Part shown: positions 16,534 through 24,776 of the stretch, piece after piece
How positions within the stretch are numbered: the stretch's first letter is position 1
Layout: every line of letters begins with the position of its first letter
Assembly: GCF_025869345.1 (NCBI RefSeq)
Contig: NZ_JAOZVW010000058.1
Coordinates: forward strand, 1 to 48,816
From: Sphingopyxis sp.
Lineage (GTDB): Bacteria > Pseudomonadota > Alphaproteobacteria > Sphingomonadales > Sphingomonadaceae
DNA length: 48,816 nucleotides
Direction: 5' to 3'
Notes under the pieces: generated by a model
What the model was told of the DNA's origin: nothing
Databases searched by the model: none
What the model saw: the letters and a program-made list of their open reading frames with translations, nothing else
Position numbers and translations under genes: made by a program

Positions 16534-17921
16534 CGACCCGCCGCGCCCTGATCGGCGGCGCGCTCGGTGTTGGCATATCGCTGAGCGCCCGAAGCGCGCG
16601 CGCCGCGCCGACCGCGGCCGGCGATCTCGACCGCTGGTTTCGCGAACGGCTGACCGCCGAGGGACTGCCGGGCGGGGCGGCGGCGATCGCGCGCCCGGGC
16701 CGACCGCCGCATCTGCTGACCGCCGGGCAGGCCAGCCTGCCCTTCGGGGTCGCGGTGACGCCCGGAACATTGTTCCACATCGGATCGGTCGGCAAGCATG
16801 TCACCGCCGCCGCCGTCCTGCGCCTCGTCGATGCCGGACGCGTGGACCTGAACGCCGGGATCGGCCGCTATGTCGCGGGGTTACCGCAGGCCTGGCAGGC
16901 GGCGCCGGTCGCGACGATTCTCAATCACAGCAGCGGCATTCCCGATTGGGACAGCATCGTCTGGGACCGTCCGTGGAGCCGCGCCGACGTGCTCGCCTGG
17001 GCCAGGGGCCGCGCGCTCGATTTCGCGCCGGGGGCGGCGTGGTCCTATTCCAACGCCGCCTTCACGCTGCTCGGCTATCTGATCGAGGAGGTGACGGGCG
17101 CACCCTATGCCGCGAGTGTCGACGCCATGTTTCGCGCCGCCGGGCTGCGCGATGCACGGGTCGACGACGGCGAAGCGGTGATCGCGGGCCGCGCCGAACC
17201 CTATGCGATGGTCGACGGCGTCATCCGCCATGCCACGCCGATGTCGTCGACCATATCGTCGGTCGCGGCGGGAGGCGTGCTGATGTCGGCGCGCGACGTG
17301 CCGCTCTGGTCGGCGGCGCTGTGGAACGGCTCGCTGCTGTCGGCCGCCTCGATGCAGCGGATGCACACGCCGACCCGGCTGAACGGCGGCCGGCCCTGCT
17401 ATTACAACATGGGCTGGGTCATCGACCGCCTGCCCGGCCGGACGCCCTTTCTGTGGCATACCGGCAGCGTGTCGGGGTTCCGCGCCTGCCATTATCACGA
17501 TCCCGCCAGCGGCCTGACGATGATGATGGCCGTCAACGCCGACAGCGACGCGATCGGGGCGATCGGCCTCGACCTGATCGAGCAGGTCGCGCCGGGCAGC
17601 ACCCCCGCCTCGCTGCCCGTCATCGCCGATCCCATGCCCGAACGCACCGCCCTGTTCGGCGCCCTGATGCGCCGCGAGCATCCGGCCGATCCGGCGTTGT
17701 TCGCGCCCGAGATGCGCGTGCTGGTCGAGCGGCTGGGCGCCGACGCGCTCGACGATTACAGCGAAGACACCCCGCCGCTGTCCGCGGTCGATCTGGTGCA
17801 GGAAAGCCGGGCGGGCGACGACCTGCGCCGCCGCTACCGCCTGACCGTCGCCGGGCGGCACGACTTCGTCACCGTCGGCTATACGAAGGGCGGGCTGATC
17901 TACGAGATCAGTTCGCTCTGA
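16530..17921 (+). CDS. Serine hydrolase, beta-lactamase/DD-peptidase fold
   Basis: A 463-residue serine hydrolase of the class C beta-lactamase / AmpH / D-aminopeptidase superfamily. The SxxK motif is Ser86-Val-Gly-Lys89 in FHIGSVGKH, the YxN motif is in WSYSNAAFTLLGYL, and the third box is probably the HTGSVSG region. An N-terminal twin-arginine-like leader (TTRRALIGG, then a hydrophobic core to ARAA near 25) indicates export. The extra 90-residue C-terminus resembles the lipocalin-like tail of D-aminopeptidase and esterase homologues. ATG 16530 overlaps the penicillin-acylase stop as ATGA, so two periplasmic amide/ester hydrolases are made together. D-amino-acid amide or peptide hydrolysis would suit the region. 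It is not a resistance beta-lactamase by any visible sign. Confidence 0.85.
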   Translation: MTTRRALIGGALGVGISLSARSARAAPTAAGDLDRWFRERLTAEGLPGGAAAIARPGRPPHLLTAGQASLPFGVAVTPGTLFHIGSVGKHVTAAAVLRLVDAGRVDLNAGIGRYVAGLPQAWQAAPVATILNHSSGIPDWDSIVWDRPWSRADVLAWARGRALDFAPGAAWSYSNAAFTLLGYLIEEVTGAPYAASVDAMFRAAGLRDARVDDGEAVIAGRAEPYAMVDGVIRHATPMSSTISSVAAGGVLMSARDVPLWSAALWNGSLLSAASMQRMHTPTRLNGGRPCYYNMGWVIDRLPGRTPFLWHTGSVSGFRACHYHDPASGLTMMMAVNADSDAIGAIGLDLIEQVAPGSTPASLPVIADPMPERTALFGALMRREHPADPALFAPEMRVLVERLGADALDDYSEDTPPLSAVDLVQESRAGDDLRRRYRLTVAGRHDFVTVGYTKGGLIYEISSL

Positions 17922-18909
17922 TCTCCATCCAGTCGACGATCGCCGCGACCCCGGTGCGGACCGGATCGACGCACGGCAGGCCGAGCCGGTCCTGCGTGCG
18001 CGCGATCAGGTCTGCGGCGGCCGCTTCGCTCAACGACGAGGTGTTGAGGCTGATCCCCACCACCCGCGCGTCGGCATTGGTCAGCCGGGCGCAATCGGTA
18101 TAGCGCGCGATGCAATCGCCAAGGCCGGGCTGCGGATAGGCGGGGAAGTCACCGAGCGTCGTGCGCGACGGATCGGCGCACAGCACCATCGCGTCGGGCT
18201 GGCTGCCGTGGAGCAGCCCCAGCGTGACCCCGGCATAGGCGGGATGGAACAGCGATCCCTGCCCCTCGACCACGTCCCAATGATCGTCTGCGGCGGCGGG
18301 CGACAGCGAGGCGGCGGCGGCGGCGACGAAATCGGAGATCACCGCATCGACCGATATGCCGCTACCGGCGATCAATATGCCGGTCTGGCCGGTCGCGCGG
18401 AAATCGGCGGCGACCGACCGCGCGCGCAGTTCGCGTTCGATGGCGAGCGCGGTATACATCTTGCCCACCGCGCAGTCGGCGCCGACGGTGATCAGCCGCT
18501 TGCCGGGGCGGCGCTCGAAACCGCCGATCGCGAAATTTTCGGTCGGGTGGCGGACGTCGTGGAGCCGGCGTCCCGCCACCGTCGCCGCGGCGACCAGTTC
18601 GGGCACGTCGGTCAGCCGGGCATGGAGCCCGCTGGCGATATCCATGCCGGCGCGGATCGCCGCGACCAGATCGCCGATCCAGCGGTCGGGCAGCATCCCG
18701 CCCGCCGGGGCCGCGCCGATCAGCAGCGTCCTGACCCCCGCCGCCGCCGCTTCTTCCGGCGTCATCTCGGGCAGGCCGAGGTCGAGCGTCGATCCCGGAT
18801 AGCGGAACTGCGCGGCGCAGGCGTCGGGCCGCCAGTGGCGCACGCCGAACGCGGTCTTGGCGTGCGGGGCGTCGGCGAGGAAGAGCAGATAGGGCTGGGC
18901 AATGGTCAT
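17908..18909 (-). CDS. dgcN: D-glutamate N-acetyltransferase (DUF1611)
   Basis: A 333-residue DUF1611 protein. An N-terminal Rossmann-like domain (about 1-135) is followed by a P-loop domain with GADCAVGK at 143-150, then GQTGILIAG and VVEGQGSLFHPAY. DUF1611 proteins next to a dipeptide-epimerase-like gene have been characterised as DgcN, which acetylates D-glutamate to N-acetyl-D-glutamate for racemisation by DgcA. That partner lies immediately upstream here (24-base gap), and an APC permease completes the operon. The identification rests on family plus synteny; ATP and acetyl-CoA use are from knowledge of the family. The 3' end overlaps the convergent beta-lactamase-fold gene by 14 bases. 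Confidence 0.82.
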   Translation of the reverse strand: MTIAQPYLLFLADAPHAKTAFGVRHWRPDACAAQFRYPGSTLDLGLPEMTPEEAAAAGVRTLLIGAAPAGGMLPDRWIGDLVAAIRAGMDIASGLHARLTDVPELVAAATVAGRRLHDVRHPTENFAIGGFERRPGKRLITVGADCAVGKMYTALAIERELRARSVAADFRATGQTGILIAGSGISVDAVISDFVAAAAASLSPAAADDHWDVVEGQGSLFHPAYAGVTLGLLHGSQPDAMVLCADPSRTTLGDFPAYPQPGLGDCIARYTDCARLTNADARVVGISLNTSSLSEAAAADLIARTQDRLGLPCVDPVRTGVAAIVDWMEIRAN

Positions 18910-18933
18910 GGCATGTCCGTTTCGTTGGTGGGT

Positions 18934-19923
18934 TCAGCCCCAGAGGCCGGGGGCGGGCGGGTCGATCCAGCCGTCGCGATAGGCCAGCGAGGGGTCGCGG
19001 TCGCGGCCCATCAGCAAGGGCGCATCGAGATCGACGAAGCGGCAGGCGGGGGCGAGCAGCATCGCCGGCGCCATCGCCAGCGACGTGCCGAGCATACAGC
19101 CGACCATCGTGTCGAGCCCGGCCGCCCGCGCAGCGCGCAGCAGGCGGACCGCTTCGGTCAGCCCCCCCGTCTTGTCGAGCTTGATGTTGACGACGTCGTA
19201 GCGGCCGGCGAGCTTTGCGACGTCCGCCGCGACGTGGCAGGATTCGTCGGCGCCGATCGGCAGCGGGCGGTGGCAATCGGCCAGCGGCGCATCCATCCCG
19301 GCGCGGAACGGCTGTTCGACCATCTCGATCCCCGCCGCCGCCATCGCAGGCATGTGGCGTGCGAAGTCGGCGGGGGTCCAGGCTTCGTTGATGTCGGCGA
19401 TCAGCCGCTTGCCCGGAACGGCGGAACGGATTGCCGCGACGCGCGCGCTGTCGTCGGCGCCGCCGAGCTTCAGCTTCAGCAGCGCGTGGCCGGTCGCCGC
19501 GCGCGCCGCCGCGGCCATGGCTTCGGGCGTGTCGATGCTGATCGTGAACACGGTTTCGACGGCAACCGGGCGCGCCAGGCCGAGCAGCGCCCAGACAGGC
19601 GTCGCTTCGCGGCGCGCGCGCAGATCCCAGACCGCGCAGTCGACCGCGTTGCGCGCGGCACCCGGGGGGAAATCGTCGTGGATATCGGCCCAGACCGCAC
19701 CGGCGCGCAAGGCGCCGAGCATCGCCTCCACCTGCGCCAGGACCCCGGCGGGCGTCTCGCCATAATGGCCCACCGGGCAGCATTCGCCCCGTCCCCGGTG
19801 GCGCCCGTCGTCGAGCGTGACGAGGACCACGGCGACATCGTCGAACCGCTCGCGCGAAATGGTGAAGGGCGTCGCCAGCGCCCATCGCTCGACGACGGCT
19901 TCGGCGCGCAGGGGGGCGGTCAT
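18934..19923 (-). CDS. dgcA: N-acetyl-D-glutamate racemase (dipeptide epimerase family)
   Basis: A 329-residue enolase-superfamily enzyme of the muconate-lactonising/dipeptide-epimerase subgroup. Catalytic Lys150-x-Lys152 is in LLKLKLGG. The Mg2+ ligands are Asp177 (IADINEAW), Glu203 (MVEQPF) and Asp226 (GADES), and the opposite-face base is Lys248 (VNIKLDKTGG). Two bases on opposite faces fit racemisation or epimerisation of an alpha-carbon. Together with the DUF1611 gene downstream, this matches DgcA, which turns N-acetyl-D-glutamate into N-acetyl-L-glutamate. An L-Ala-D/L-Glu epimerase acting on peptidoglycan peptides is the alternative, and both involve D-Glu. ATG 19923 overlaps the permease stop as ATGA. 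Confidence 0.82.
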   Translation of the reverse strand: MTAPLRAEAVVERWALATPFTISRERFDDVAVVLVTLDDGRHRGRGECCPVGHYGETPAGVLAQVEAMLGALRAGAVWADIHDDFPPGAARNAVDCAVWDLRARREATPVWALLGLARPVAVETVFTISIDTPEAMAAAARAATGHALLKLKLGGADDSARVAAIRSAVPGKRLIADINEAWTPADFARHMPAMAAAGIEMVEQPFRAGMDAPLADCHRPLPIGADESCHVAADVAKLAGRYDVVNIKLDKTGGLTEAVRLLRAARAAGLDTMVGCMLGTSLAMAPAMLLAPACRFVDLDAPLLMGRDRDPSLAYRDGWIDPPAPGLWG

Positions 19924-21467
19924 TCGGCTGCCTCCGGCGCCGGAACGGCCGGTTCCGGCCCCTTGCCCAGCCGCGAATGGCGGTGCCCATAGAGGATGTA
20001 GATCGCCGCCCCGGCCAGCGCGTGGCCGCCCAGCAGCATCGCCGGCACCGGATTGCCCGCCCAGATCTTCTGCCCGACATCGAACAGCAAAGGTCCCGCC
20101 ATCGCGCTGCACAAGAGGATGCCGGCGAGCGGCGTGACGCCGATCCAGAGGCCGCGCACCCGGAACCCGCCCAGCGGGACGCGGAACGGGCGTTCGATTT
20201 CGGGATGGGTGTTGCGCAGCCAGATCACGGTGAAACAGATGATCGCGAAAGAGATCGCGGTGCCCAGGCTGACGAGATCGCCGAGCAGCGTGATCGGCAG
20301 AAAGGCGGCGGCCACCGCCATACCGATTGCGAGTGCGATCGTCCCGCCCCAGGGCGTGCAATAGCGCGGGTGCAGGCGGGCGAATAGCGGCGGCATCAAC
20401 CCGTCGCGCGACATCGCGAAAAAGACGCGCGACTGGCCGTAGGACAGCACCAGCAGCACCGAGGTCAGGCCGATCACCGCGCCCAGTTTGATCACCAGCG
20501 CGAACCAGGGCTTGTGCATCGCCTCGACCGCGACCCCCAGCGGATCGGGAACGCCGAGTTCGCGGAACGGCACCACCCCGGTCAGCACCGCGGCGACGCC
20601 GATATAGAGCAAGGTGCAGATGGTCAGCGCGCCGAGGATGCCGATCGGCAGGTCGCGCTGCGGGTTGCGCGCTTCGGCACCGGCAGTCGAGACGGTCTCG
20701 AACCCGATATAGGCGAAAAAGATTACCGACGCCGCGCGGAACACTCCCGGCCAGCCATAGGCAAAGCCGCCTTCGTTGGCCGGGATGAACGGCACCCAGT
20801 TGGCGGGGTCGATCGCACCGGCGCCGATCGCGACGAAGACCAGCAGGATGCCCGCCTTGATCGCGACGATGACGCTGTTCACCGCCGCCGATTGCGACAC
20901 GCCGAACAACAGCGGGACCGTCACCAGCAGGATGATCGCCGCGGCGACCAGATTGACCGATCCGCCGATCGAGACCTGGCCGGTCCCGGCATCGGCGACA
21001 TGGATCAGCGGGGTCGTCAGCGCAGCGGAAACATGAAGGCCGAAATCGGCGGCAAGGCTGGTGAAATAGCCCGAAAAGCCGACCGCCACCGTGGCGCCGG
21101 CGACGCCGTATTCGAGCACGATCAGCCATCCCATCGTCCACGCCGCAACTTCGCCCAGCGTCGCATAGGCATAGGTGTAGGACGATCCCGACACCGGCAT
21201 CGTCGATGCCAGCTCGGCATAGCAGAGCGCGGCAAAGGCACAGGCAAAGCCGGCGATGACAAAGGAGATCAGCACCGCCGGTCCGGCAAAGGTGGCCGCC
21301 GCCGTTCCGGTCATCACATAGATGCCGGCGCCGATCGTCGATCCGACGCCGAGAAACATCAGATCGATGGGGCCGAGCGACCGTTTCAGCCCGTGGTCGA
21401 CCGATTCGATGCGGACCTGGGCGACGCTCTTGCGAACGAACAGGCCGTTTTTTCTAACGCGTGTCAT
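19920..21467 (-). CDS. APC-family (CAT-like) amino-acid permease
   Basis: A 515-residue inner-membrane permease of the cationic-amino-acid-transporter branch of the APC superfamily. It has about twelve to fourteen hydrophobic segments; the first, DLMFLGVGSTIGAGIYVMTG, carries the substrate-binding G-x-G-x-G helix break. A 35-residue basic N-terminal tail precedes it, and a short Glu/Pro-rich tail ends it. ATG 21467 follows AGGGAG. It leads the minus-strand operon and is coupled by ATGA to dgcA, with dgcN third, so import of D-glutamate, N-acyl-glutamate or a related amino acid is the best guess. Other CAT-like members carry basic or branched amino acids. Confidence 0.85.
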   Translation of the reverse strand: MTRVRKNGLFVRKSVAQVRIESVDHGLKRSLGPIDLMFLGVGSTIGAGIYVMTGTAAATFAGPAVLISFVIAGFACAFAALCYAELASTMPVSGSSYTYAYATLGEVAAWTMGWLIVLEYGVAGATVAVGFSGYFTSLAADFGLHVSAALTTPLIHVADAGTGQVSIGGSVNLVAAAIILLVTVPLLFGVSQSAAVNSVIVAIKAGILLVFVAIGAGAIDPANWVPFIPANEGGFAYGWPGVFRAASVIFFAYIGFETVSTAGAEARNPQRDLPIGILGALTICTLLYIGVAAVLTGVVPFRELGVPDPLGVAVEAMHKPWFALVIKLGAVIGLTSVLLVLSYGQSRVFFAMSRDGLMPPLFARLHPRYCTPWGGTIALAIGMAVAAAFLPITLLGDLVSLGTAISFAIICFTVIWLRNTHPEIERPFRVPLGGFRVRGLWIGVTPLAGILLCSAMAGPLLFDVGQKIWAGNPVPAMLLGGHALAGAAIYILYGHRHSRLGKGPEPAVPAPEAAE

Positions 21468-21521
21468 GGTCCGGCTCCCTTGCACCGACTATGCCCGGAC
21501 CGGGTGAGGCGTGCCTTTCCT

Positions 21522-21546
21522 ATCGGGATCAAACCCAATCGGGATC
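21522..21546. promoter_or_regulatory. Direct repeat ATCGGGATC x2 (candidate operator)
   Basis: ATCGGGATC occurs at 21522-21530 and 21538-21546, sixteen bases apart start to start, in the 260-base divergent region between the permease operon and the TonB receptor. Tandem same-orientation half-sites are typical of AraC-family proteins, and an AraC gene follows the receptor. Binding is inference. Confidence 0.4.
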
Positions 21547-21583
21547 GGGCCAGACTTGTTCGAAAACCGGGGGATTCGCGCCA

Positions 21584-21634
21584 TTTCAAAAATGATGAAA
21601 ATCTTTCAAAATATCAGTATTGACGAATTTTGAA
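21584..21634. promoter_or_regulatory. TTTCAAAA half-site cluster
   Basis: TTTCAAAA lies at 21584-21591 and again at 21604-21611, twenty bases apart (two helix turns), and the complement-type TTTTGAA lies at 21628-21634. A TTTCA/TGAAA dyad spans 21584-21600. The cluster sits just upstream of, and overlapping, the receptor promoter, where an activator or repressor would bind. Confidence 0.4.
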
Positions 21635-21647
21635 GAAATTATATAGT
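21620..21647 (+). promoter_or_regulatory. Promoter of TonB-dependent receptor
   Basis: TTGACG (21620-21625) and TATAGT (21642-21647) are separated by 16 bases, five of six matches in each box. The receptor start codon at 21728 leaves a leader of about 75 bases. TTTCAAAA-type half-sites overlap and precede the -35 box. Confidence 0.55.
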
Positions 21648-21727
21648 CAACGCGAAACTGGGGAGAGGGCAACGATCGCGGACGACAAGGCGCGGCGATG
21701 CCACCGGACATTTCGGGAGGAATGAGG

Positions 21728-23986
21728 ATGGCTGGCAAGACGAACGGGACCGCATCGATCAGAAGGGCTGCGTTGGCCGGCGCCGGCCTGTTCGCCTTCG
21801 CCCTGCCGCAGGGCGCCTTCGCCCAGGAGGCCAAACCCGCCGCCGGGCATGACGACAACACCATCATCGTCACCGCCAACAAACGGGCCGAGGCGCTGAC
21901 ATCGGTCGCGATGGCGATCAGCGTCGAGACCGGCGAAAAGCTGGACCGCCAGAATGCCAACGGCCTGATGGATTATCTGGGCAACATGCCCAATGTGTCG
22001 ATGCAGACCTTCGGGTCGCCCGGCCTCGCCAAGGTCGTGATCCGCGGCATCAACAGCGTCACCTTCAACGCGACGACCGGCACCTATATCGACGATGTGC
22101 CGTTCGGATCGTCGACGCTGTTCGCTGGCGGCGCATTGCTGACCCCCGACCTCGATCCCAGCATCCTCGAACGGGTGGAAGTGTTGAAGGGACCGCAGGG
22201 CACGCTTTATGGCGCCAGCGCCCCCGGCGGCGTGCTGAAGTTCGTTACCAAAGCGCCCGACACGCGCGAATTTTCGTTCGGCGCGAAACAGGAAGTGTCG
22301 TCGGTCCGCCATGGCGAGACCGGCTTTTCGCTGCGCGCCAACGTCAACCTTCCGATCGCGGCAGACCGGCTGGCGCTGCGCGTCAGCGGATTCTACCGCC
22401 GCGATCCGGGCTATCTGGACAATGCCGTCGATGGCGAAAAGGACGTCAACCGCGTGGTGTCGAAGGGCCTCAACGCGTCGCTGCTGTGGACGCCGACCGA
22501 AAATCTGTCGATCCGGCTGGGCGGCATCATTCAGCAATTGAACAGCGAGGGCATCAACGGCGTCGCGGTGGATCAGGCGGCCTTCTTCGGGTTCATTCCC
22601 GACGAGCCTCGCGCGATCATCCCGACCTATGGCCGCTATGACAGCGAGTTCACGACGCCCGAATGGAATCATACCCGCACCCAGGTCGGGTCGGCGACGA
22701 TCACCTATGACCTCGGCTCCGATATCTCGCTGGTGTCGGCAACAAGCTATTCGGTCGCGCGCAACCGCAAGCGCGCGGACTATACGCCCGACTATGTCGA
22801 TCTGGTGCCGCCGGGGGATCGCGTGCAGTTCCTCTATGGCCTCGAGACCAAGAAGTTCACGCAGGAGCTGCGCCTGTCGTCGACCGGCGACGGGCCGCTG
22901 CAATGGCTGGTCGGCGGCTTCTATACCAAGGAGAAGTCGGAGTTCATCTCGATCTTCCAGCCGATCCTGCCGAGCGACGCCTTCGACACCTCGACGCTAC
23001 GCGTCTATGACGGAAACGAGCACAGCAGATATCGGGAATATGCCGTTTTCGGCAACCTCACTTACTATCTGACCCCCGAACTGGATATGACGGTCGGGCT
23101 GCGCTACGCGCACAACAAGACCAGCCTGCGCGGCCGCGACCTGGGTCTGATCGGCAATCCCGACGATCCGACGGTGCCGCTCGCCTATACGCTGCCGACA
23201 TCGAGCGAGGGGGTCGTGAGCTATCTCGCCAACCTCCGCTGGCAGCCTAGCGACAAGCTGATGTTCTATGCGCGCGCCGCCAGCGGCTATCGCCCGGGCG
23301 GCCCCCGCACCTTGCCCGAAGGCGTGCCGGCCCCTCCCGGCTTCACCAACCAGTTCGGGTCGGAAACGCTGTGGAACTACGAAGTCGGCGCGCGCGCCAG
23401 CTTGCTGGACAATCGCCTGACGCTGAGCGGCGCGCTCTATTATATCGACTGGAAGAACATTCAGGGTTTCGTCGCCTTCGGCGCCTTCGGGGCATTCGGC
23501 AATGCCGGCGACGCCGAGAGCAAGGGTTTCGAACTGGAAGTGACCGCCCGGCCGTTCGACGGCCTGTCGATCGCCGGCGGCGTCGGCTACTCCGATGCGA
23601 CGCTGACCCGATCGGACCCCACTTTCGGCGGGACGGTGGGCGGCGCGCTGCCCTTTGCCCCGAAATGGACGTTCAGCATCAATCCCGAATATGAATGGAA
23701 CGTCGGCGGCGACTGGCGCGCCTTTGTCGGCGGCAATATCCAATATCAATCGCGGCGCTGGTCGAACATCGAAGGCGTATTCCTGTCGGTTCCGCTCGAA
23801 GCCTATGAAACGGTCGACGTTCATCTGGGCCTGCGGTCGGACAAGTTCGACATCACGCTGTTCGCGAAGAATCTGTTCGATGTCTATGCGGGTGTCGCGG
23901 ACAACAGCACGATGTTCTTCGCACCCGCCAAATTGGGGATCAACACGCCGCGGACCATCGGCGTCAGCTTCAGCCAGCGGTTCTGA
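21728..23986 (+). CDS. TonB-dependent outer-membrane receptor
   Basis: A 752-residue TonB-dependent receptor. A signal peptide ends near PQGAFA-QE (about 32). The TonB box is NTIIVTANKR soon after, followed by the plug (about 60-180: LMDYLGNMPNVSMQTFG, KVVIRGINS, LERVEVLKGPQGTLYGASAP) and a 22-strand barrel that ends in the usual terminal aromatic, ISFSQRF. It would import a large or scarce solute across the outer membrane. The genes on both sides (N-acyl-D-amino-acid deacylase-like lipoprotein, D-glutamate operon) suggest a peptide or N-acyl amino acid rather than a siderophore. ATG 21728 has GGGAGG at optimal distance; 21698 and 21722 are alternatives. An AraC gene follows 34 bases later. 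Confidence 0.92.
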   Translation: MAGKTNGTASIRRAALAGAGLFAFALPQGAFAQEAKPAAGHDDNTIIVTANKRAEALTSVAMAISVETGEKLDRQNANGLMDYLGNMPNVSMQTFGSPGLAKVVIRGINSVTFNATTGTYIDDVPFGSSTLFAGGALLTPDLDPSILERVEVLKGPQGTLYGASAPGGVLKFVTKAPDTREFSFGAKQEVSSVRHGETGFSLRANVNLPIAADRLALRVSGFYRRDPGYLDNAVDGEKDVNRVVSKGLNASLLWTPTENLSIRLGGIIQQLNSEGINGVAVDQAAFFGFIPDEPRAIIPTYGRYDSEFTTPEWNHTRTQVGSATITYDLGSDISLVSATSYSVARNRKRADYTPDYVDLVPPGDRVQFLYGLETKKFTQELRLSSTGDGPLQWLVGGFYTKEKSEFISIFQPILPSDAFDTSTLRVYDGNEHSRYREYAVFGNLTYYLTPELDMTVGLRYAHNKTSLRGRDLGLIGNPDDPTVPLAYTLPTSSEGVVSYLANLRWQPSDKLMFYARAASGYRPGGPRTLPEGVPAPPGFTNQFGSETLWNYEVGARASLLDNRLTLSGALYYIDWKNIQGFVAFGAFGAFGNAGDAESKGFELEVTARPFDGLSIAGGVGYSDATLTRSDPTFGGTVGGALPFAPKWTFSINPEYEWNVGGDWRAFVGGNIQYQSRRWSNIEGVFLSVPLEAYETVDVHLGLRSDKFDITLFAKNLFDVYAGVADNSTMFFAPAKLGINTPRTIGVSFSQRF

Positions 23987-24020
23987 CGAGAGGCAACGGC
24001 CGCGCCGACACGGAGGTTCC

Positions 24021-24776
24021 ATGCTTCAACGCCGCCCCGACCTGCCCGATCCGGCCCCGCCGTTTCCGCGCGGTGAAGGGCGCTGCGGCGAAGGGCGGAT
24101 ATTGTTCACCCTCTCCGGGATCGTCGTGGTCAGCGTCGACAACGGCAGTTGGGTGCTGCCCCCGCAGCGCGCGCTGTGGGTGCCCAGGGGGGTCGATTAC
24201 AGCAGCTTCGCCCGCAAGTCGGGCGCGCTGCGCAGCTTTGCGCTTGCCGGCACCGAAACCATGGCGGTGCCGGGCGCGGTGCGGCTGCTCAACCTGTCCC
24301 CCTTTTTCCGCGAATTGCTGATCGAGGCCTCGCGCGACGAGGATAGCGCCGGTCAGTCGGTGCGCAGCGCGTGCCTCAAATCCCTTATCCTCAGCGAGTT
24401 CGAGGGAAATCTGCACCCCGCGAGCCGGATGGTCGCGCCCCGCGACAGCCGCCTGCTGAACATCTGTCAGGCGATCCTCGCCGATCCATCGGACAATCGC
24501 ACCATCGACGATTGGGCACGGACCGTGGGGATGAGCCGGCGCGCGCTGACGCGCAATTTCCGCCAGCAGACCGGACTCAGCCTCGCCGTGTGGCGGCAGC
24601 AGGCGCGGCTCGAGGAAGCGACGGCGCGGCTCAGGATGGGCGAATCGGTGACGCGCGTCGCCTATGAAGTCGGCTATGAAAGCATCGCGACCTTCAGCAT
24701 GATCTTTCGCCAGAACTTCGGCATGTCGCCATCGCGCTATGCCCGATCGGACGCGGTGGCCGGCGTGCGTGGCTAG
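24021..24776 (+). CDS. AraC-family transcriptional regulator
   Basis: A 251-residue regulator. Residues 1-95 form a cupin-like sensor (the SWVLPPQRALWVPRGVDY block is typical), and about 150-245 form the double helix-turn-helix of the AraC/XylS family: DDWARTVGMSRRALTRNFRQ is the first, and VAYEVGYESIATFSMIFRQ with FGMSPSRYA the second. GGAGG precedes ATG 24021. It lies between the TonB receptor and the deacylase-like lipoprotein on the same strand, so it likely controls them. Direct repeats suited to such a protein lie upstream of the receptor. The ligand is unknown. Its 3' end overlaps the start of the next gene. Confidence 0.9.
   Translation: MLQRRPDLPDPAPPFPRGEGRCGEGRILFTLSGIVVVSVDNGSWVLPPQRALWVPRGVDYSSFARKSGALRSFALAGTETMAVPGAVRLLNLSPFFRELLIEASRDEDSAGQSVRSACLKSLILSEFEGNLHPASRMVAPRDSRLLNICQAILADPSDNRTIDDWARTVGMSRRALTRNFRQQTGLSLAVWRQQARLEEATARLRMGESVTRVAYEVGYESIATFSMIFRQNFGMSPSRYARSDAVAGVRG

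Noticed and set aside
14095..16770. An 891-residue open frame antisense to the penicillin-acylase gene
   Set aside because: It is Arg/Gly/Ala-rich shadow coding from high GC; the sense frame has catalytic motifs, a signal peptide and a ribosome site.
16530..17921. Antibiotic-resistance beta-lactamase
   Set aside because: SxxK alone marks a broad superfamily; the extra C-terminal tail and operon context fit an amidase, peptidase or esterase better.
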